From Candidatus Chloroploca sp. Khr17 (GTDB lineage Bacteria; Chloroflexota; Chloroflexia; Chloroflexales; Chloroflexaceae): a stretch of 32,455 nucleotides of DNA. The stretch covers positions 1 through 32,455 of the forward strand of contig NZ_RYFF01000056.1 of the NCBI RefSeq assembly GCF_004138165.1. Direction: 5' to 3'. Both the position numbers and the translations under genes were made by a program. The notes below the pieces were generated by a model, which worked only from the letters and a program-made list of their open reading frames with translations, searched no databases and was not told where the DNA came from. Below, piece after piece: positions 1 through 7,056 of this stretch. Each line of letters opens with the position of its first letter. Within the stretch, counting starts at the first letter, position 1.

Positions 1-150
1 CAGCCGAAGAGACTCGCCACGTTCCTCGTACGCCCGCTTGCGCTCGGCAAGCGTCTCGTTATACACCCAGCGGCACTCCTCAAGCTGCTGCTCAAGGATA
101 CGCCGTTGGCCGTTCGTGAGGTAGATGCGGTATTTGAACGTCTTTCGCAT
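1..150 (-). CDS. tnpB: IS200/IS605-family TnpB (OrfB), N-terminal fragment
   Basis: The minus strand from position 150 reads MRKTFKYRIYLTNGQ followed by RRILEQQLEECRWVYNETL and runs off the window. The pattern K-Y-R-I-Y-L-T-xx-Q, then L-xx-C-R-x-x-Y-N, is the conserved helix-turn-helix start of IS605 OrfB/TnpB proteins, the RNA-guided nuclease family ancestral to Cas12. Only about 50 residues are visible, so the RuvC catalytic residues, the zinc finger and any omega-RNA at the 3' end lie outside the window. The start is ATG at 148-150, and no strong Shine-Dalgarno sequence precedes it. It could be a complete active copy or a decayed one; this window cannot tell. Confidence 0.8.
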   Translation of the reverse strand, partial: MRKTFKYRIYLTNGQRRILEQQLEECRWVYNETLAERKRAYEERGESLRL

Positions 151-425
151 GGTTTAAGTATGGCACATAGTTGCTTAAATTGCAAGTTTGTGCTACCTGG
201 GCTGAAGCCGCTCAAGCGGGTGAAGCCCTTCTATCCCAGGGCTAAAGCTCCTGGGCTTTACGGGCTATTTCCGTAAAGTTTGCTTGCAATGTGTAGTATC
301 ATGCACGTGCGGATCATGCTCACCCAGGGCGATCAACACGGCCAAATGGTTGTGACAATGCGCTCAACCTTCACCTGCAAAAAATTTTTCTGGTTGAAAC
401 AGCATGCGAAAGAGAGGCTCGGGTT
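151..425. other. Intergenic region: probable IS left flank and leader of the signalling operon
   Basis: No gene is seen here. Positions 188-260 hold GC-rich short inverted repeats of the gctgaagccc type. One is a clear hairpin at 235-255, with arms cccagg and cctggg around a 9-nt loop. Such hairpins are expected near ends of IS200/IS605 elements, so this may be the left end belonging to the adjacent tnpB (inference). Positions 260-425 are the probable leader of the STAS-domain gene. I see no convincing -35/-10 pair there. Confidence 0.4.
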
Positions 426-764
426 ATGGAGATGAAAACACGCCTTGTGGACAAGGTCAACATTGTCGATATCATCGGACGGTTTGATGCCAATACAGTC
501 GCCCCGGTCGCAGCGTGGCTTGAACAAATGACCACAAAACCAGGGTGTCGTGTGCTGGTCAACCTGAGCGAGACGACCTTTGCTGACTCGACTGGCCTGG
601 CAACGCTGGTACAGGCGATGAAGCGAGCGCAGCAACATCAGGGGGAAATCTATCTCTGTGGGATGCGGCGGTCAGTCTATATGACCTTTGAATTAACCCG
701 TCTGGATAAGGCCTTTACGATTTTTGCCGATGAAGAGCACGCGCTCAAAGCTTTTGCAAAGTAA
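426..764 (+). CDS. STAS-domain anti-sigma factor antagonist (RsbV/SpoIIAA type)
   Basis: This 112-residue protein is a single STAS domain. The motif F-A-D-S-T-G-L at residues 52-58 is the conserved phospho-acceptor loop of RsbV/SpoIIAA proteins; Ser55 is the likely phosphorylation site, with Thr56 beside it. In this family the unphosphorylated form sequesters a serine kinase and so frees the kinase's partner, often a sigma factor. The gene opens a tightly packed run with a PP2C phosphatase (3-bp gap) and an RsbW-type kinase, which are the enzymes expected to act on it. The start chosen is ATG 426, with a GAGAGG-like ribosome site about 9 bases upstream. ATG 432 is an alternative. Confidence 0.9.
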   Translation: MEMKTRLVDKVNIVDIIGRFDANTVAPVAAWLEQMTTKPGCRVLVNLSETTFADSTGLATLVQAMKRAQQHQGEIYLCGMRRSVYMTFELTRLDKAFTIFADEEHALKAFAK

Positions 765-767
765 GTT

Positions 768-2291
768 ATGTTAGTATCCATCCTCAGTTCACAATACGCA
801 CGCTTTGCGGCCCTGGCCGAGTCATGGCTAGCCCTGGGTGCGTCGGCCTTTGGGGTCTGGCAGGATGGACATCCGCTTGTCTACTGGCCTTCGAGTCATC
901 GTCTCACCAACCCCAGCCTCCGCGCTCCATTGATAATACAGGGTACCGAGGAAATCGGTGAGTTGCGCGTCGCCGGCATTACCGGCACAGCCTTTGAACA
1001 ACGGCTCCGCGCTGATGCAGAATTGATCAGCTATCTGTTGCAACTCGAAGAAGAGCTGCAGCAGATAACCGCTGATCTGGTCACCAGTCAGGATCAACAA
1101 CTGGCCCTCTATCGCCTGACCCAGCGGATGCGCGAGTATGTCACCGTCGAGCAGACATTAGACGTGGTCGTAAAAGAGACGATGCGGATTCTGAAAGCCG
1201 ACGTGTGTAGCATGCTGTTTGTGCCAAGCTCGGGGCAAGATGCGTTGCTGGTGCAACAACCCGAGGGGTTTCTGCCTGATGACTACCTCTGGCAACTCTA
1301 CTGGCAAGGGTTGGCGACCGAACAGCCAATCCATCTCCCCAAAGTACGCCCCACAGACGGGCCAGAAGGGTTGTATAATCTCTTATATCTTCCCCTGCGT
1401 ATTCGTAATAATTTTATGGCTGGCCTGGCGATTATTAATCGATCCGGCGGCTTTGGCACCCCTGACATCAAGCTGAGCAAGGCGATCGCCGATCAGGCAA
1501 GTGCGCAGATTGATCGGGTCTTACTCTATCAAGAGATGTTTGACCAGGCCAAGCTCCGTACTGAAATGGATCTGGCCCGCCGGGTGCAACTCGAATTGCT
1601 GCCGCCAACCTTGCCAAGCATCGCCGGGCTCGATATCTATGCACATTCACGTCCTGCCTCAGAGGTTGGGGGCGATTTTTATGACTTTGTGGTGCAAGAT
1701 GGACGACCGTTTATCTTTGTCATCGGCGATGTAACAGGCAAAGGCTTGTCTGCGGCGCTCTTGATGACGATGACGCGCACCGCGATCCATAGCAAAGCCC
1801 AGTTTATGCCTTATCCAACGCCAGAAGCAATTATGCGCCAGTCAAATGAGGATTTGTATAACGACTTTACCAGGGTGGGTGTCTTTGCGACGGCCCTGGT
1901 TGGACAGTTCGAACCAGGGAGCAATGTCTTGATGTACGCCAATGCGGGCCACGCACCAGTGATCTACCGACCCTGCGATGGTGAGGCGGTGTTGCTACGC
2001 GCCGATAGCACGGCGATCGGCATCTTGCCAGTGAATCCGTGCCGAAATCAGCGCCTGCGCCTCGGACCTGGGGATCTGCTGGTTGCCGCCACCGATGGCT
2101 TCACCGATGTGCGCGATCACGATGATGATCTGCTTGGCATTGAACGCCTGCTCCAACTGGTCAATGCCTCTCATCACAAGAGCGCGCACGAGATCGCGGA
2201 GGCATTCTTTGCCGAGACTGAAGACTTTGGTCAAGGGGGCAAACAAGATGATGATCAGACTCTCGTCATACTAAAAGGAGCAGTGTCGTGA
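768..2291 (+). CDS. GAF-domain PP2C/SpoIIE serine phosphatase (RsbU-like)
   Basis: This 507-residue cytoplasmic protein has an N-terminal region to about residue 110, a GAF-like sensory domain at about 118-255, a helical linker with the M-D-L-A-R-R-V-Q-L-E-L-L-P-P signature at 267-280, and a SpoIIE-type PP2C domain from about 285 to the end. Metal-binding motifs are intact: E-V-G-G-D-F-Y-D (Asp303, Asp306), G-D-V-T-G-K-G (Asp321), A-N-A-G-H and A-T-D-G-F-T-D (Asp443). It should dephosphorylate the STAS protein encoded 3 bp upstream, in response to a signal sensed by the GAF domain. Its TGA overlaps the GTG start of the next gene. The ligand of the GAF domain is not evident. Confidence 0.92.
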   Translation: MLVSILSSQYARFAALAESWLALGASAFGVWQDGHPLVYWPSSHRLTNPSLRAPLIIQGTEEIGELRVAGITGTAFEQRLRADAELISYLLQLEEELQQITADLVTSQDQQLALYRLTQRMREYVTVEQTLDVVVKETMRILKADVCSMLFVPSSGQDALLVQQPEGFLPDDYLWQLYWQGLATEQPIHLPKVRPTDGPEGLYNLLYLPLRIRNNFMAGLAIINRSGGFGTPDIKLSKAIADQASAQIDRVLLYQEMFDQAKLRTEMDLARRVQLELLPPTLPSIAGLDIYAHSRPASEVGGDFYDFVVQDGRPFIFVIGDVTGKGLSAALLMTMTRTAIHSKAQFMPYPTPEAIMRQSNEDLYNDFTRVGVFATALVGQFEPGSNVLMYANAGHAPVIYRPCDGEAVLLRADSTAIGILPVNPCRNQRLRLGPGDLLVAATDGFTDVRDHDDDLLGIERLLQLVNASHHKSAHEIAEAFFAETEDFGQGGKQDDDQTLVILKGAVS

Positions 2292-2731
2292 CAGTGCCTC
2301 AACCGGAACAGGTCCGGCTTGACCTGCCGGCCCGCTATACCTACCTTCATCTGTTGGGCGATTGCATTGCCGATATGCTACGCTTGCTTGAGCAGATGCA
2401 AGATGCTGAAATGGTGATTTATAATATTCAACTAGCAGTCCATGAAGCATGTACGAATATTGTTCGCCATGCATATGAAAATAAGGGTGAAGGGCGTATT
2501 CTCATTACGCTGACGCTTGCTTTTGATCCGCCGCAGTTAACAATTGAGTTGCAAGATACCGGCAAGCCGTTTGATGCAGCGAGCTATGAGCCGCCGGATC
2601 TTGATGATGTACCGAGTGGTGGCCTGGGTATCTTTTTGATCCGTAATCTTATGGATGATGTGACCTATACGCCAGTTCCAGGTCATAATCACTGGAGTCT
2701 TACCAAGAGTTTGCTTATGAAAGGGATATAA
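2288..2731 (+). CDS. Anti-sigma regulatory factor, serine kinase (RsbW/SpoIIAB-type HATPase)
   Basis: This 147-residue GHKL ATPase matches the compact RsbW class. The N-box E-A-C-T-N-I-V-R-H-A lies at residues 53-62 (Glu53, Asn57). The G1-like D-T-G-K-P-F-D is at 90-96, and the glycine-rich lid G-G-L-G-I-F-L at 111-117. The expected activity is phosphorylation of the STAS antagonist at 426-764. The GTG start overlaps the phosphatase stop codon in a GTGA arrangement, and AGGAG ends 7 bases upstream, so translation is coupled. No sigma factor gene lies nearby. The kinase's other partner may be encoded elsewhere, or the module may control the downstream receiver or membrane proteins instead. Confidence 0.9.
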   Translation: MTVPQPEQVRLDLPARYTYLHLLGDCIADMLRLLEQMQDAEMVIYNIQLAVHEACTNIVRHAYENKGEGRILITLTLAFDPPQLTIELQDTGKPFDAASYEPPDLDDVPSGGLGIFLIRNLMDDVTYTPVPGHNHWSLTKSLLMKGI

Positions 2732-2737
2732 TGCTCG

Positions 2738-3154
2738 ATGAGCACTATTCTGGTAGTTGATGATTATGCGCCAAATCATCGTTTGATGAGTTTTGTGCTA
2801 GAGCACCATGGCTATGCTGTTGTTTCTGCGCACGATGGGGTACACGCCCTCGAATGTCTGGCGACGGTACCAATCGATCTGATGGTGACCGATTTGACGA
2901 TGCCTCGCCTTGATGGGCTTGCGCTGGTTGAACGCATCCGCAGTGATCCACGGTATGCCAAGATGCCTATTGTGATTGTTACCGCCAGCAGCAAAGAGAC
3001 TGATGAAATCAAGGCCGCCGGGATCGGTGTCAATGCGTTTCTCACCAAGCCGGTTGACTCAGAGGATCTCGCCCAAACAGTCGCTCAATTACTTACCCAG
3101 GAGGCGAGTCATCCCGACTCGCGCTTTCTGAAAACCGGCCAGAGCGCTGCCTGA
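2738..3154 (+). CDS. Single-domain response regulator (CheY-like receiver)
   Basis: This 138-residue protein has a lone receiver domain with all the family's key residues: the acidic pair Asp8-Asp9, phospho-acceptor Asp52 in V-T-D-L-T-M-P, Thr82 in I-V-T-A-S, and Lys104 in the L-T-K-P motif. A polar tail of about 15 residues follows. There is no output domain, so it must act by protein contact. It starts 6 bases after the RsbW-like gene and belongs to the same transcription unit, suggesting cross-talk between phosphotransfer and partner-switching signalling. Confidence 0.92.
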   Translation: MSTILVVDDYAPNHRLMSFVLEHHGYAVVSAHDGVHALECLATVPIDLMVTDLTMPRLDGLALVERIRSDPRYAKMPIVIVTASSKETDEIKAAGIGVNAFLTKPVDSEDLAQTVAQLLTQEASHPDSRFLKTGQSAA

Positions 3155-3169
3155 TCAACGAACAAACGT

Positions 3170-4006
3170 ATGCCACCACAGTCTTCGGTTCCTCGCTCTC
3201 CTTCCAAGCGCACGCTCGGCCTGACCCTGATGGCGACCGCCTGGCTCGGTCTGCTCATCAGTCTGTCGGGCATTCTTTTTGTGCTCGTGACGGGACGGGT
3301 CGCCTCCGAGGCGCTCTCGCGTGAGCTTGGAACCCTCGATCGCGCCTTGCTGGTGACCCAGGAGGGGTTGCAGGTGGCCGATGGGACGCTCGCTGACACG
3401 CAGGTGACAATCCAATCGCTGAGTAACACGGTCAATAGTGCCTCGCGTACCCTGGTTGCAACCGATCCCACGCTCACCACGCTCCGCGATGTGACCGGGA
3501 CGAGTTTGCCCAAGACACTTGACTCGACCAATCAGGCGCTCAAGGCCGCGAGCGAGTCGGCCCGCCTCGTTGATGATGTGCTCGGTACCCTCGGTTTTTT
3601 TGGGCTCCGCTATGAGCCCGAGGTGCCGTTGAGCGTCGCCATCAAACAGGTTGCCGATAGTCTGGTTGATCTGCCAACGGCGCTCGATGAAGTGACTGAG
3701 GGCCTTGGAACGGCGCAGGATAATCTGCGTACGATTGCAGATGATTTAGAAGAGGTAGCTGAGGGCCTCGATCTCATTGCGTTGAATCTCGATGAGGCGA
3801 TGACGGTCGTCGCTGACTATGAAACCATTGTCATCCAGTTACGCGACGAGGTCGCGGCTATCCAGGTCAGTGCGCCCTTCTGGTTTGCCATTGTCCAATT
3901 CGGGCTGGTGCTGCTCTTGGTCTGGCTTGGTCTCGCCCAGATCAGTCTGTTTGTCCAGGGGCGGCAACTGCTGGCGGAAGGACAGATTGAACAGATAGAG
4001 AGGTGA
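3170..4006 (+). CDS. Membrane protein with two terminal helices and a long helical extracytoplasmic domain
   Basis: This 278-residue protein is not assigned to a named family. A first membrane helix spans about residues 17-41 and a second about 232-262. Between them are about 190 residues rich in Ala, Leu, Thr, Ser and Asp with heptad-like spacing, including several D-x-L-x-x-V segments that suggest a helical bundle. The topology resembles a sensor module stripped of HAMP and output domains. It starts 15 bases after the receiver gene and its stop overlaps the ribosome site of the methyltransferase, so it is part of the signalling operon. A sensing or scaffolding role is inference only. The ribosome site upstream of ATG 3170 is weak. 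Confidence 0.8.
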   Translation: MPPQSSVPRSPSKRTLGLTLMATAWLGLLISLSGILFVLVTGRVASEALSRELGTLDRALLVTQEGLQVADGTLADTQVTIQSLSNTVNSASRTLVATDPTLTTLRDVTGTSLPKTLDSTNQALKAASESARLVDDVLGTLGFFGLRYEPEVPLSVAIKQVADSLVDLPTALDEVTEGLGTAQDNLRTIADDLEEVAEGLDLIALNLDEAMTVVADYETIVIQLRDEVAAIQVSAPFWFAIVQFGLVLLLVWLGLAQISLFVQGRQLLAEGQIEQIER

Positions 4007-4009
4007 CGT

Positions 4010-4606
4010 CTGGATCCAACGACACTTGCGGTCTATGACGCCGAGGCCGAGCGTTTCACGCAGACCCAACGGAGCAAAACGCCACGTGCGTTGCAACTGC
4101 AGGTGCTGGCGGCGTTTGTGCCCGGGCAGCCGACCGTTGATATTGGTTGCGGCAGTGGCCGCGATACGGCCTGGCTTGTGGCGGCAGGCTTTCCTACGGT
4201 TGGCTATGATGGCTCGATCGGTATGGTTGCCGCAGCACGCGCTGCGTATCCCGAGCTTGATCTGCGCCACGATACGTTGCCTCACCTCGCGACGATTCCC
4301 GATGAGAGCTATGCGAATGTGCTCTGTAGTGCCGTCTTGATGCATCTGCCGTCTGAGGCGCTTGCGCCCGCCGTGGCCGGATTGGCGCGAATTATGCGTC
4401 CCGGTGGGCGGCTGGTGCTGACGTATCGTGCCAGTGAGACGACAACGCCCCGCGAGCCCGATGGCCGTCTCTATACGCCCATCGATCAGGATGAACTGGC
4501 CCAATGCTGTGCGGCCTCCGGCTTGGGTGTACTGAAACAAGACGTTGAAGCCGATGGTGGACGGGCGGGGGTACACTGGTCAATCGTGGTCGCCGAACGA
4601 ATATAG
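4010..4606 (+). CDS. Class I SAM-dependent methyltransferase, probable CTG start
   Basis: The reading frame encodes a class I methyltransferase. Motif I reads V-D-I-G-C-G-S-G-R-D, followed by the acidic V-G-Y-D-G-S loop, V-L-C-S-A-V-L-M-H-L at strand 4, and M-R-P-G-G-R-L-V-L after it. The frame has no ATG, GTG or TTG between the stop at 4004-4006 and the TTG at 4091. The preceding residues L-A-V-Y-D-A-E-A-E-R-F look like the natural N-terminal helix of this family. CTG at 4010 lies 6 bases after GAGAGG (3998-4003), so I place the start there, giving 198 residues. The substrate is unknown. It is the last gene of the signalling operon. Confidence 0.8.
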   Translation: MDPTTLAVYDAEAERFTQTQRSKTPRALQLQVLAAFVPGQPTVDIGCGSGRDTAWLVAAGFPTVGYDGSIGMVAAARAAYPELDLRHDTLPHLATIPDESYANVLCSAVLMHLPSEALAPAVAGLARIMRPGGRLVLTYRASETTTPREPDGRLYTPIDQDELAQCCAASGLGVLKQDVEADGGRAGVHWSIVVAERI

Positions 4607-4643
4607 CAGTCCTAGACGCAATACTTTGCAACGAAGGCGATTG

Positions 4644-4664
4644 TTTTGACGCAAAGGCGCAAAG
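4644..4664 (+). repeat. Dispersed 3'-flank repeat gacgcaaaggcgcaaag, copy 1
   Basis: TTTTGACGCAAAGGCGCAAAG occurs 37 bases after the methyltransferase stop. The same core is found at 15285-15318 and 22264-22308, each time just downstream of a plus-strand stop codon and in the same orientation. Confidence 0.75.
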
Positions 4665-4719
4665 GTTTTCGCGTAGGACAAGGTTCGTAGGCACTTGACA
4701 GTTTGCGCCCTACGTCGTG

Positions 4720-4752
4720 GGAGTGCCGACTTTAGTCGGCTGAGGCCGACTG
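4720..4752. repeat. Partial copy of the agtgccgac-type palindrome
   Basis: GGAGTGCCGACTTTAGTCGG followed by a short return arm matches the left arm of the large hairpin at 16500-16551. It is a truncated or diverged copy of the same dispersed repeat. Confidence 0.7.
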
Positions 4753-4874
4753 TTATGCTCAAAAGCTCTTTCTGAAACCTTGTCTAGGTGAGGGAATCCT
4801 TTACGACGACGCGTGAGCTTGGTTGAAAGATATTTGTTCTAGACTAGGAGTGCTCTCGTTTACAAGGAGGAATC

Positions 4875-5531
4875 ATGGAATATACCATTATAGGAACGAT
4901 TGCCCAACGCGCACGCCTCGATTTTGCGCCGGGTGAGGCTGTCTGGCTGAGCAAGGGCGCGTTGATGGCCTATTCGCCCGGGATCGAGTGGCGGCCGCGG
5001 GTGCCTGGTGGGCTTGGCGGAGCTTTGCGTCGCTCGCTGGCAGGCGAGGGTATTTCGCTTACCTATGCCGAAACGACCCAGGCGGGCCAGTTTGCCCTGA
5101 TCGCCTCGAATGCGCCTGGACATATCACCGAGTGGGATCTTGCTGATGGCCCCGTGCTGGCGACGCGTGGCTCGTTTCTGGCGGCCTGGGGAAGCGACGT
5201 AGATATTACGGTCGTGATCGCCCGACGGGCCGGGGCGGCCTTCTTTGGCGGGGCCGGGCTCTTCCTGCAACGCATCTCGGGCGAGGGCAAGGTGCTGTTG
5301 CACGGCAGCGGGGACTTCGATCGTCGCCAACTTGCCCAGAACGAGACCTTGCTGGTCAGTACGGGCAATCTCGCCGCTTTTGCCGATAGCGTTGACTACG
5401 ATATTCAGACGGTTGGCAGCGTTGGGCGGGCTTTCTTTGGGGGCGAGGGCATCTTTATGACCCGTCTGCAAGGGCCAGGGACAGTGCTGTTGCAGAGCCT
5501 CAAGCGCGGGTCAGGCAGTAGTAGTGAGTAG
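4875..5531 (+). CDS. AIM24 family protein (TIGR00266 type)
   Basis: This 218-residue protein is made of two similar beta-rich halves of the AIM24/TRAP-like fold. Repeated elements R-A-G-A-A-F-F-G-G-A-G-L-F and V-G-R-A-F-F-G-G-E-G-I-F, each followed by G-x-G-x-V-L-L, are the family hallmark. The biochemical role of bacterial members is unknown; yeast AIM24 is a mitochondrial protein. An AAGGAGG ribosome site lies 5 bases before ATG 4875. It stands alone, convergent with the carbon-fixation operon. I see no link in function to its neighbours. Confidence 0.9.
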   Translation: MEYTIIGTIAQRARLDFAPGEAVWLSKGALMAYSPGIEWRPRVPGGLGGALRRSLAGEGISLTYAETTQAGQFALIASNAPGHITEWDLADGPVLATRGSFLAAWGSDVDITVVIARRAGAAFFGGAGLFLQRISGEGKVLLHGSGDFDRRQLAQNETLLVSTGNLAAFADSVDYDIQTVGSVGRAFFGGEGIFMTRLQGPGTVLLQSLKRGSGSSSE

Positions 5532-5537
5532 GTTTTT

Positions 5538-5578
5538 TGCCGCTCAGCACGCAAGCGAAGCTTGCGTGCTGAGCGGCA
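5538..5578. terminator. Perfect 19-bp hairpin between convergent genes
   Basis: Arms 5538-5556 and 5560-5578 are perfectly complementary around a GAA triloop. It sits between the stops of the AIM24 gene (5531) and mch (5618), where a two-way terminator is expected. The T-run lies before the stem on the plus strand (5533-5538), so neither strand has a classic U-tract after the hairpin. It may end transcription through stem strength alone, or serve to protect the 3' ends. Confidence 0.55.
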
Positions 5579-5617
5579 GGGATGAGCTTGCGTTGGGAGA
5601 GGCAGGATTATGCGTGC

Positions 5618-6679
5618 TTAGGCGGTGCGGCGGGGCATGAGCACGGTGTAATCAACGTCGAGCACGACGGCGGGATCATAGGTGCCTGCACTATCCTGGT
5701 AGAGAAAATCGGAGGCAGCGTGATCTTTGAGGGCAACGGTGCGAACACGTAACGCACCAAAATCGGTGCGGCCCGGCAAGGGCTCGTGCGCAAGGATCTC
5801 GGACCAGGCGTAGATGGTGTCGCCGGCAAAGGTCGGGTTGGTGTGACGCCCCCCGTTGATCGCCGCGATGCTGAGTGCATTGGCTAACCCGTTGAACGAG
5901 AGCGCCCGGGCGAGGCTGATGATGTGGCCGCCATAAATGATGCGGCGACCAAAACGGCCCTCGCGTTCAACATGCTGATTGAAGTGAACACGGGCGGTAT
6001 TCTGGTAGAGGCGCGCCGCCAGCATATGTTCGGCCTCTTCAATGGTGATGCCATCAACGTGATCAATGCGCTCGCCAACCTCGTAGTCTTCCCAGAGATA
6101 GGGACTGCCTGCGAGATCGGTATCATAACTGCCTGGCGTCAACGCATAGGGAACGTGCAGGTCGGCCACATCAACCGCTTCGACCAGCGTTGGGATCACC
6201 GGCTCGGGGGCGGGGGCCTCCAGGTTCTTTTTGCGTACCATCACCCAGCGCGTATATTCAACGACCATTTGATGGTGCTGGTTTGAGCCAACGGAACGCA
6301 CATAGACAACGCCGGTCTTGCCATCACGATTCTGGCGCAGACCAAGCACCGTCGAGCGGGTCGTGATCGTATCACCAGGATAGACTGGTTGCCCAAAACG
6401 GCCATTGGCATAGCCGAGATTGGCGATGGCATTGAGCGAAATGTCGGGCACGGTTTTGCCAAAGACGATATGGAACGTCAGCATGCTATCGAGGGGCGCA
6501 CGCTCGAGGCCAAGCGTCTGGGCAAAGGGCGTCGAACTGTTGAGCGCAAACCGCGAACCAAAGAGCGCCGTATAGAGCGCCACATCGCCCTCGGTGACGG
6601 TACGCGGCGTTGCGTGGATCAACTCTTGACCAACATAAAAATCCTCGAAAAAGTTCCCTGCTCTGGTTTTGCTAGGCAT
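5618..6679 (-). CDS. mch: Mesaconyl-C1-CoA hydratase (beta-methylmalyl-CoA dehydratase)
   Basis: This 353-residue protein has two MaoC-like hotdog halves, beginning F-F-E-D-F-Y-V-G-Q-E-L-x-H and, in the second half, L-W-E-D-Y-E-V-G-E-R-I-D-H. It removes water from beta-methylmalyl-CoA to give mesaconyl-C1-CoA in the glyoxylate-assimilation half of the 3-hydroxypropionate bicycle. Length and position next to mcl and mct match the Chloroflexus aurantiacus enzyme. The open frame extends to 6793, but ATG 6679 has AAGGAG 6 bases upstream and begins M-P-S-K-T-R-A-G-N-F, so I use it. Unlike the other operon genes it is separated from its upstream neighbour by 377 bp full of palindromic repeats. Confidence 0.93.
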   Translation of the reverse strand: MPSKTRAGNFFEDFYVGQELIHATPRTVTEGDVALYTALFGSRFALNSSTPFAQTLGLERAPLDSMLTFHIVFGKTVPDISLNAIANLGYANGRFGQPVYPGDTITTRSTVLGLRQNRDGKTGVVYVRSVGSNQHHQMVVEYTRWVMVRKKNLEAPAPEPVIPTLVEAVDVADLHVPYALTPGSYDTDLAGSPYLWEDYEVGERIDHVDGITIEEAEHMLAARLYQNTARVHFNQHVEREGRFGRRIIYGGHIISLARALSFNGLANALSIAAINGGRHTNPTFAGDTIYAWSEILAHEPLPGRTDFGALRVRTVALKDHAASDFLYQDSAGTYDPAVVLDVDYTVLMPRRTA

Positions 6680-6772
6680 CGCTGCTCCTTGAAATTGGAT
6701 CCGGCGCAGGGCGCTGAAACCCATGTGTATAAATGTTCGTGGTGTGTGAAGGGAGTTTTCTGACAGCCCTTG

Positions 6773-6856
6773 CCGACCACGAATATTGATCACGAATAAA
6801 CGAATATGGGCTGCCCCATGCGCTCTTCGTTTTTTTGTGGCCCCGTTCGTGGTCGG
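6773..6856. repeat. 84-bp MITE-like element, copy 1
   Basis: It begins CCGACCACGAATATTGA and ends TTCGTGGTCGG, so the ends are inverted repeats. An equally long copy with a few substitutions lies at 21270-21353. Similarity continues for about 20 bases beyond the right end (gacgccag then aaact) in both copies. No coding capacity; it may be a non-autonomous transposable element. Confidence 0.8.
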
Positions 6857-6912
6857 CTGAGGACGCCAGGAAACTTAGTAGTTTGTGAACTAAATTTCCT
6901 GATACTTCGCGC

Positions 6913-6957
6913 CCTGGGAGCGCGGGCGTCCCGCCCGCTGATGCCCGCGCTCCCAGG
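6913..6957. repeat. GC-rich REP-like hairpin (cctgggagcgcgggc), copy 1
   Basis: Arms 6913-6927 and 6943-6957 are perfect 15-bp complements. The same CCTGGGAGC core recurs at about 22329-22365 and 28648-28711. This is a repetitive extragenic palindrome family spread through the window. Confidence 0.85.
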
Positions 6958-6993
6958 CCAGTCGTGCCGCAAGAAACAGGGCGAGTGCCCGTC

Positions 6994-7026
6994 AGACTTC
7001 ACAGGTTTTGAAGACCTGTGAAGTCT
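6994..7026. repeat. 33-nt palindrome in operon gap, copy 1
   Basis: AGACTTCACAGGT and its exact complement ACCTGTGAAGTCT flank a 7-nt centre (tttgaag). A homologous 33-nt palindrome lies at 9347-9379 in another gap of the same operon. Confidence 0.85.
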
Positions 7027-7056
7027 CTTCTCGTCCTTATTTGAAAGGTCTTGCCC

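Larger units (their letters stand above)
6680..7056. other. Repeat-packed gap between mcl and mch
   Basis: This 377-bp gap inside the minus-strand operon has no gene. It contains at least four separate inverted-repeat elements: an 84-bp element (6773-6856), an A/T-rich hairpin with arms 6867-6878 and 6890-6901, a GC-rich hairpin (6913-6957) and a 33-nt palindrome (6994-7026). Short reading frames across it are repeat translations. It may hold an extra promoter for mch, but I see no clear one. Confidence 0.7.

Noticed and set aside
5533-5578. Standard rho-independent terminator for the AIM24 gene
   Set aside because: The T-run precedes the stem on the plus strand and no U-tract follows on either strand, so it is listed only as a possible non-canonical terminator.
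6680-6793. Upstream extension of mch by 38 codons to 6793
   Set aside because: The extension enters the 84-bp repeat element, lacks family-like sequence, and the ATG at 6679 has a well-placed AAGGAG.
6790-7021. Short frames within the mcl-mch gap
   Set aside because: They are translations of palindromic repeats such as the CCTGGGAGC family and have no independent support.
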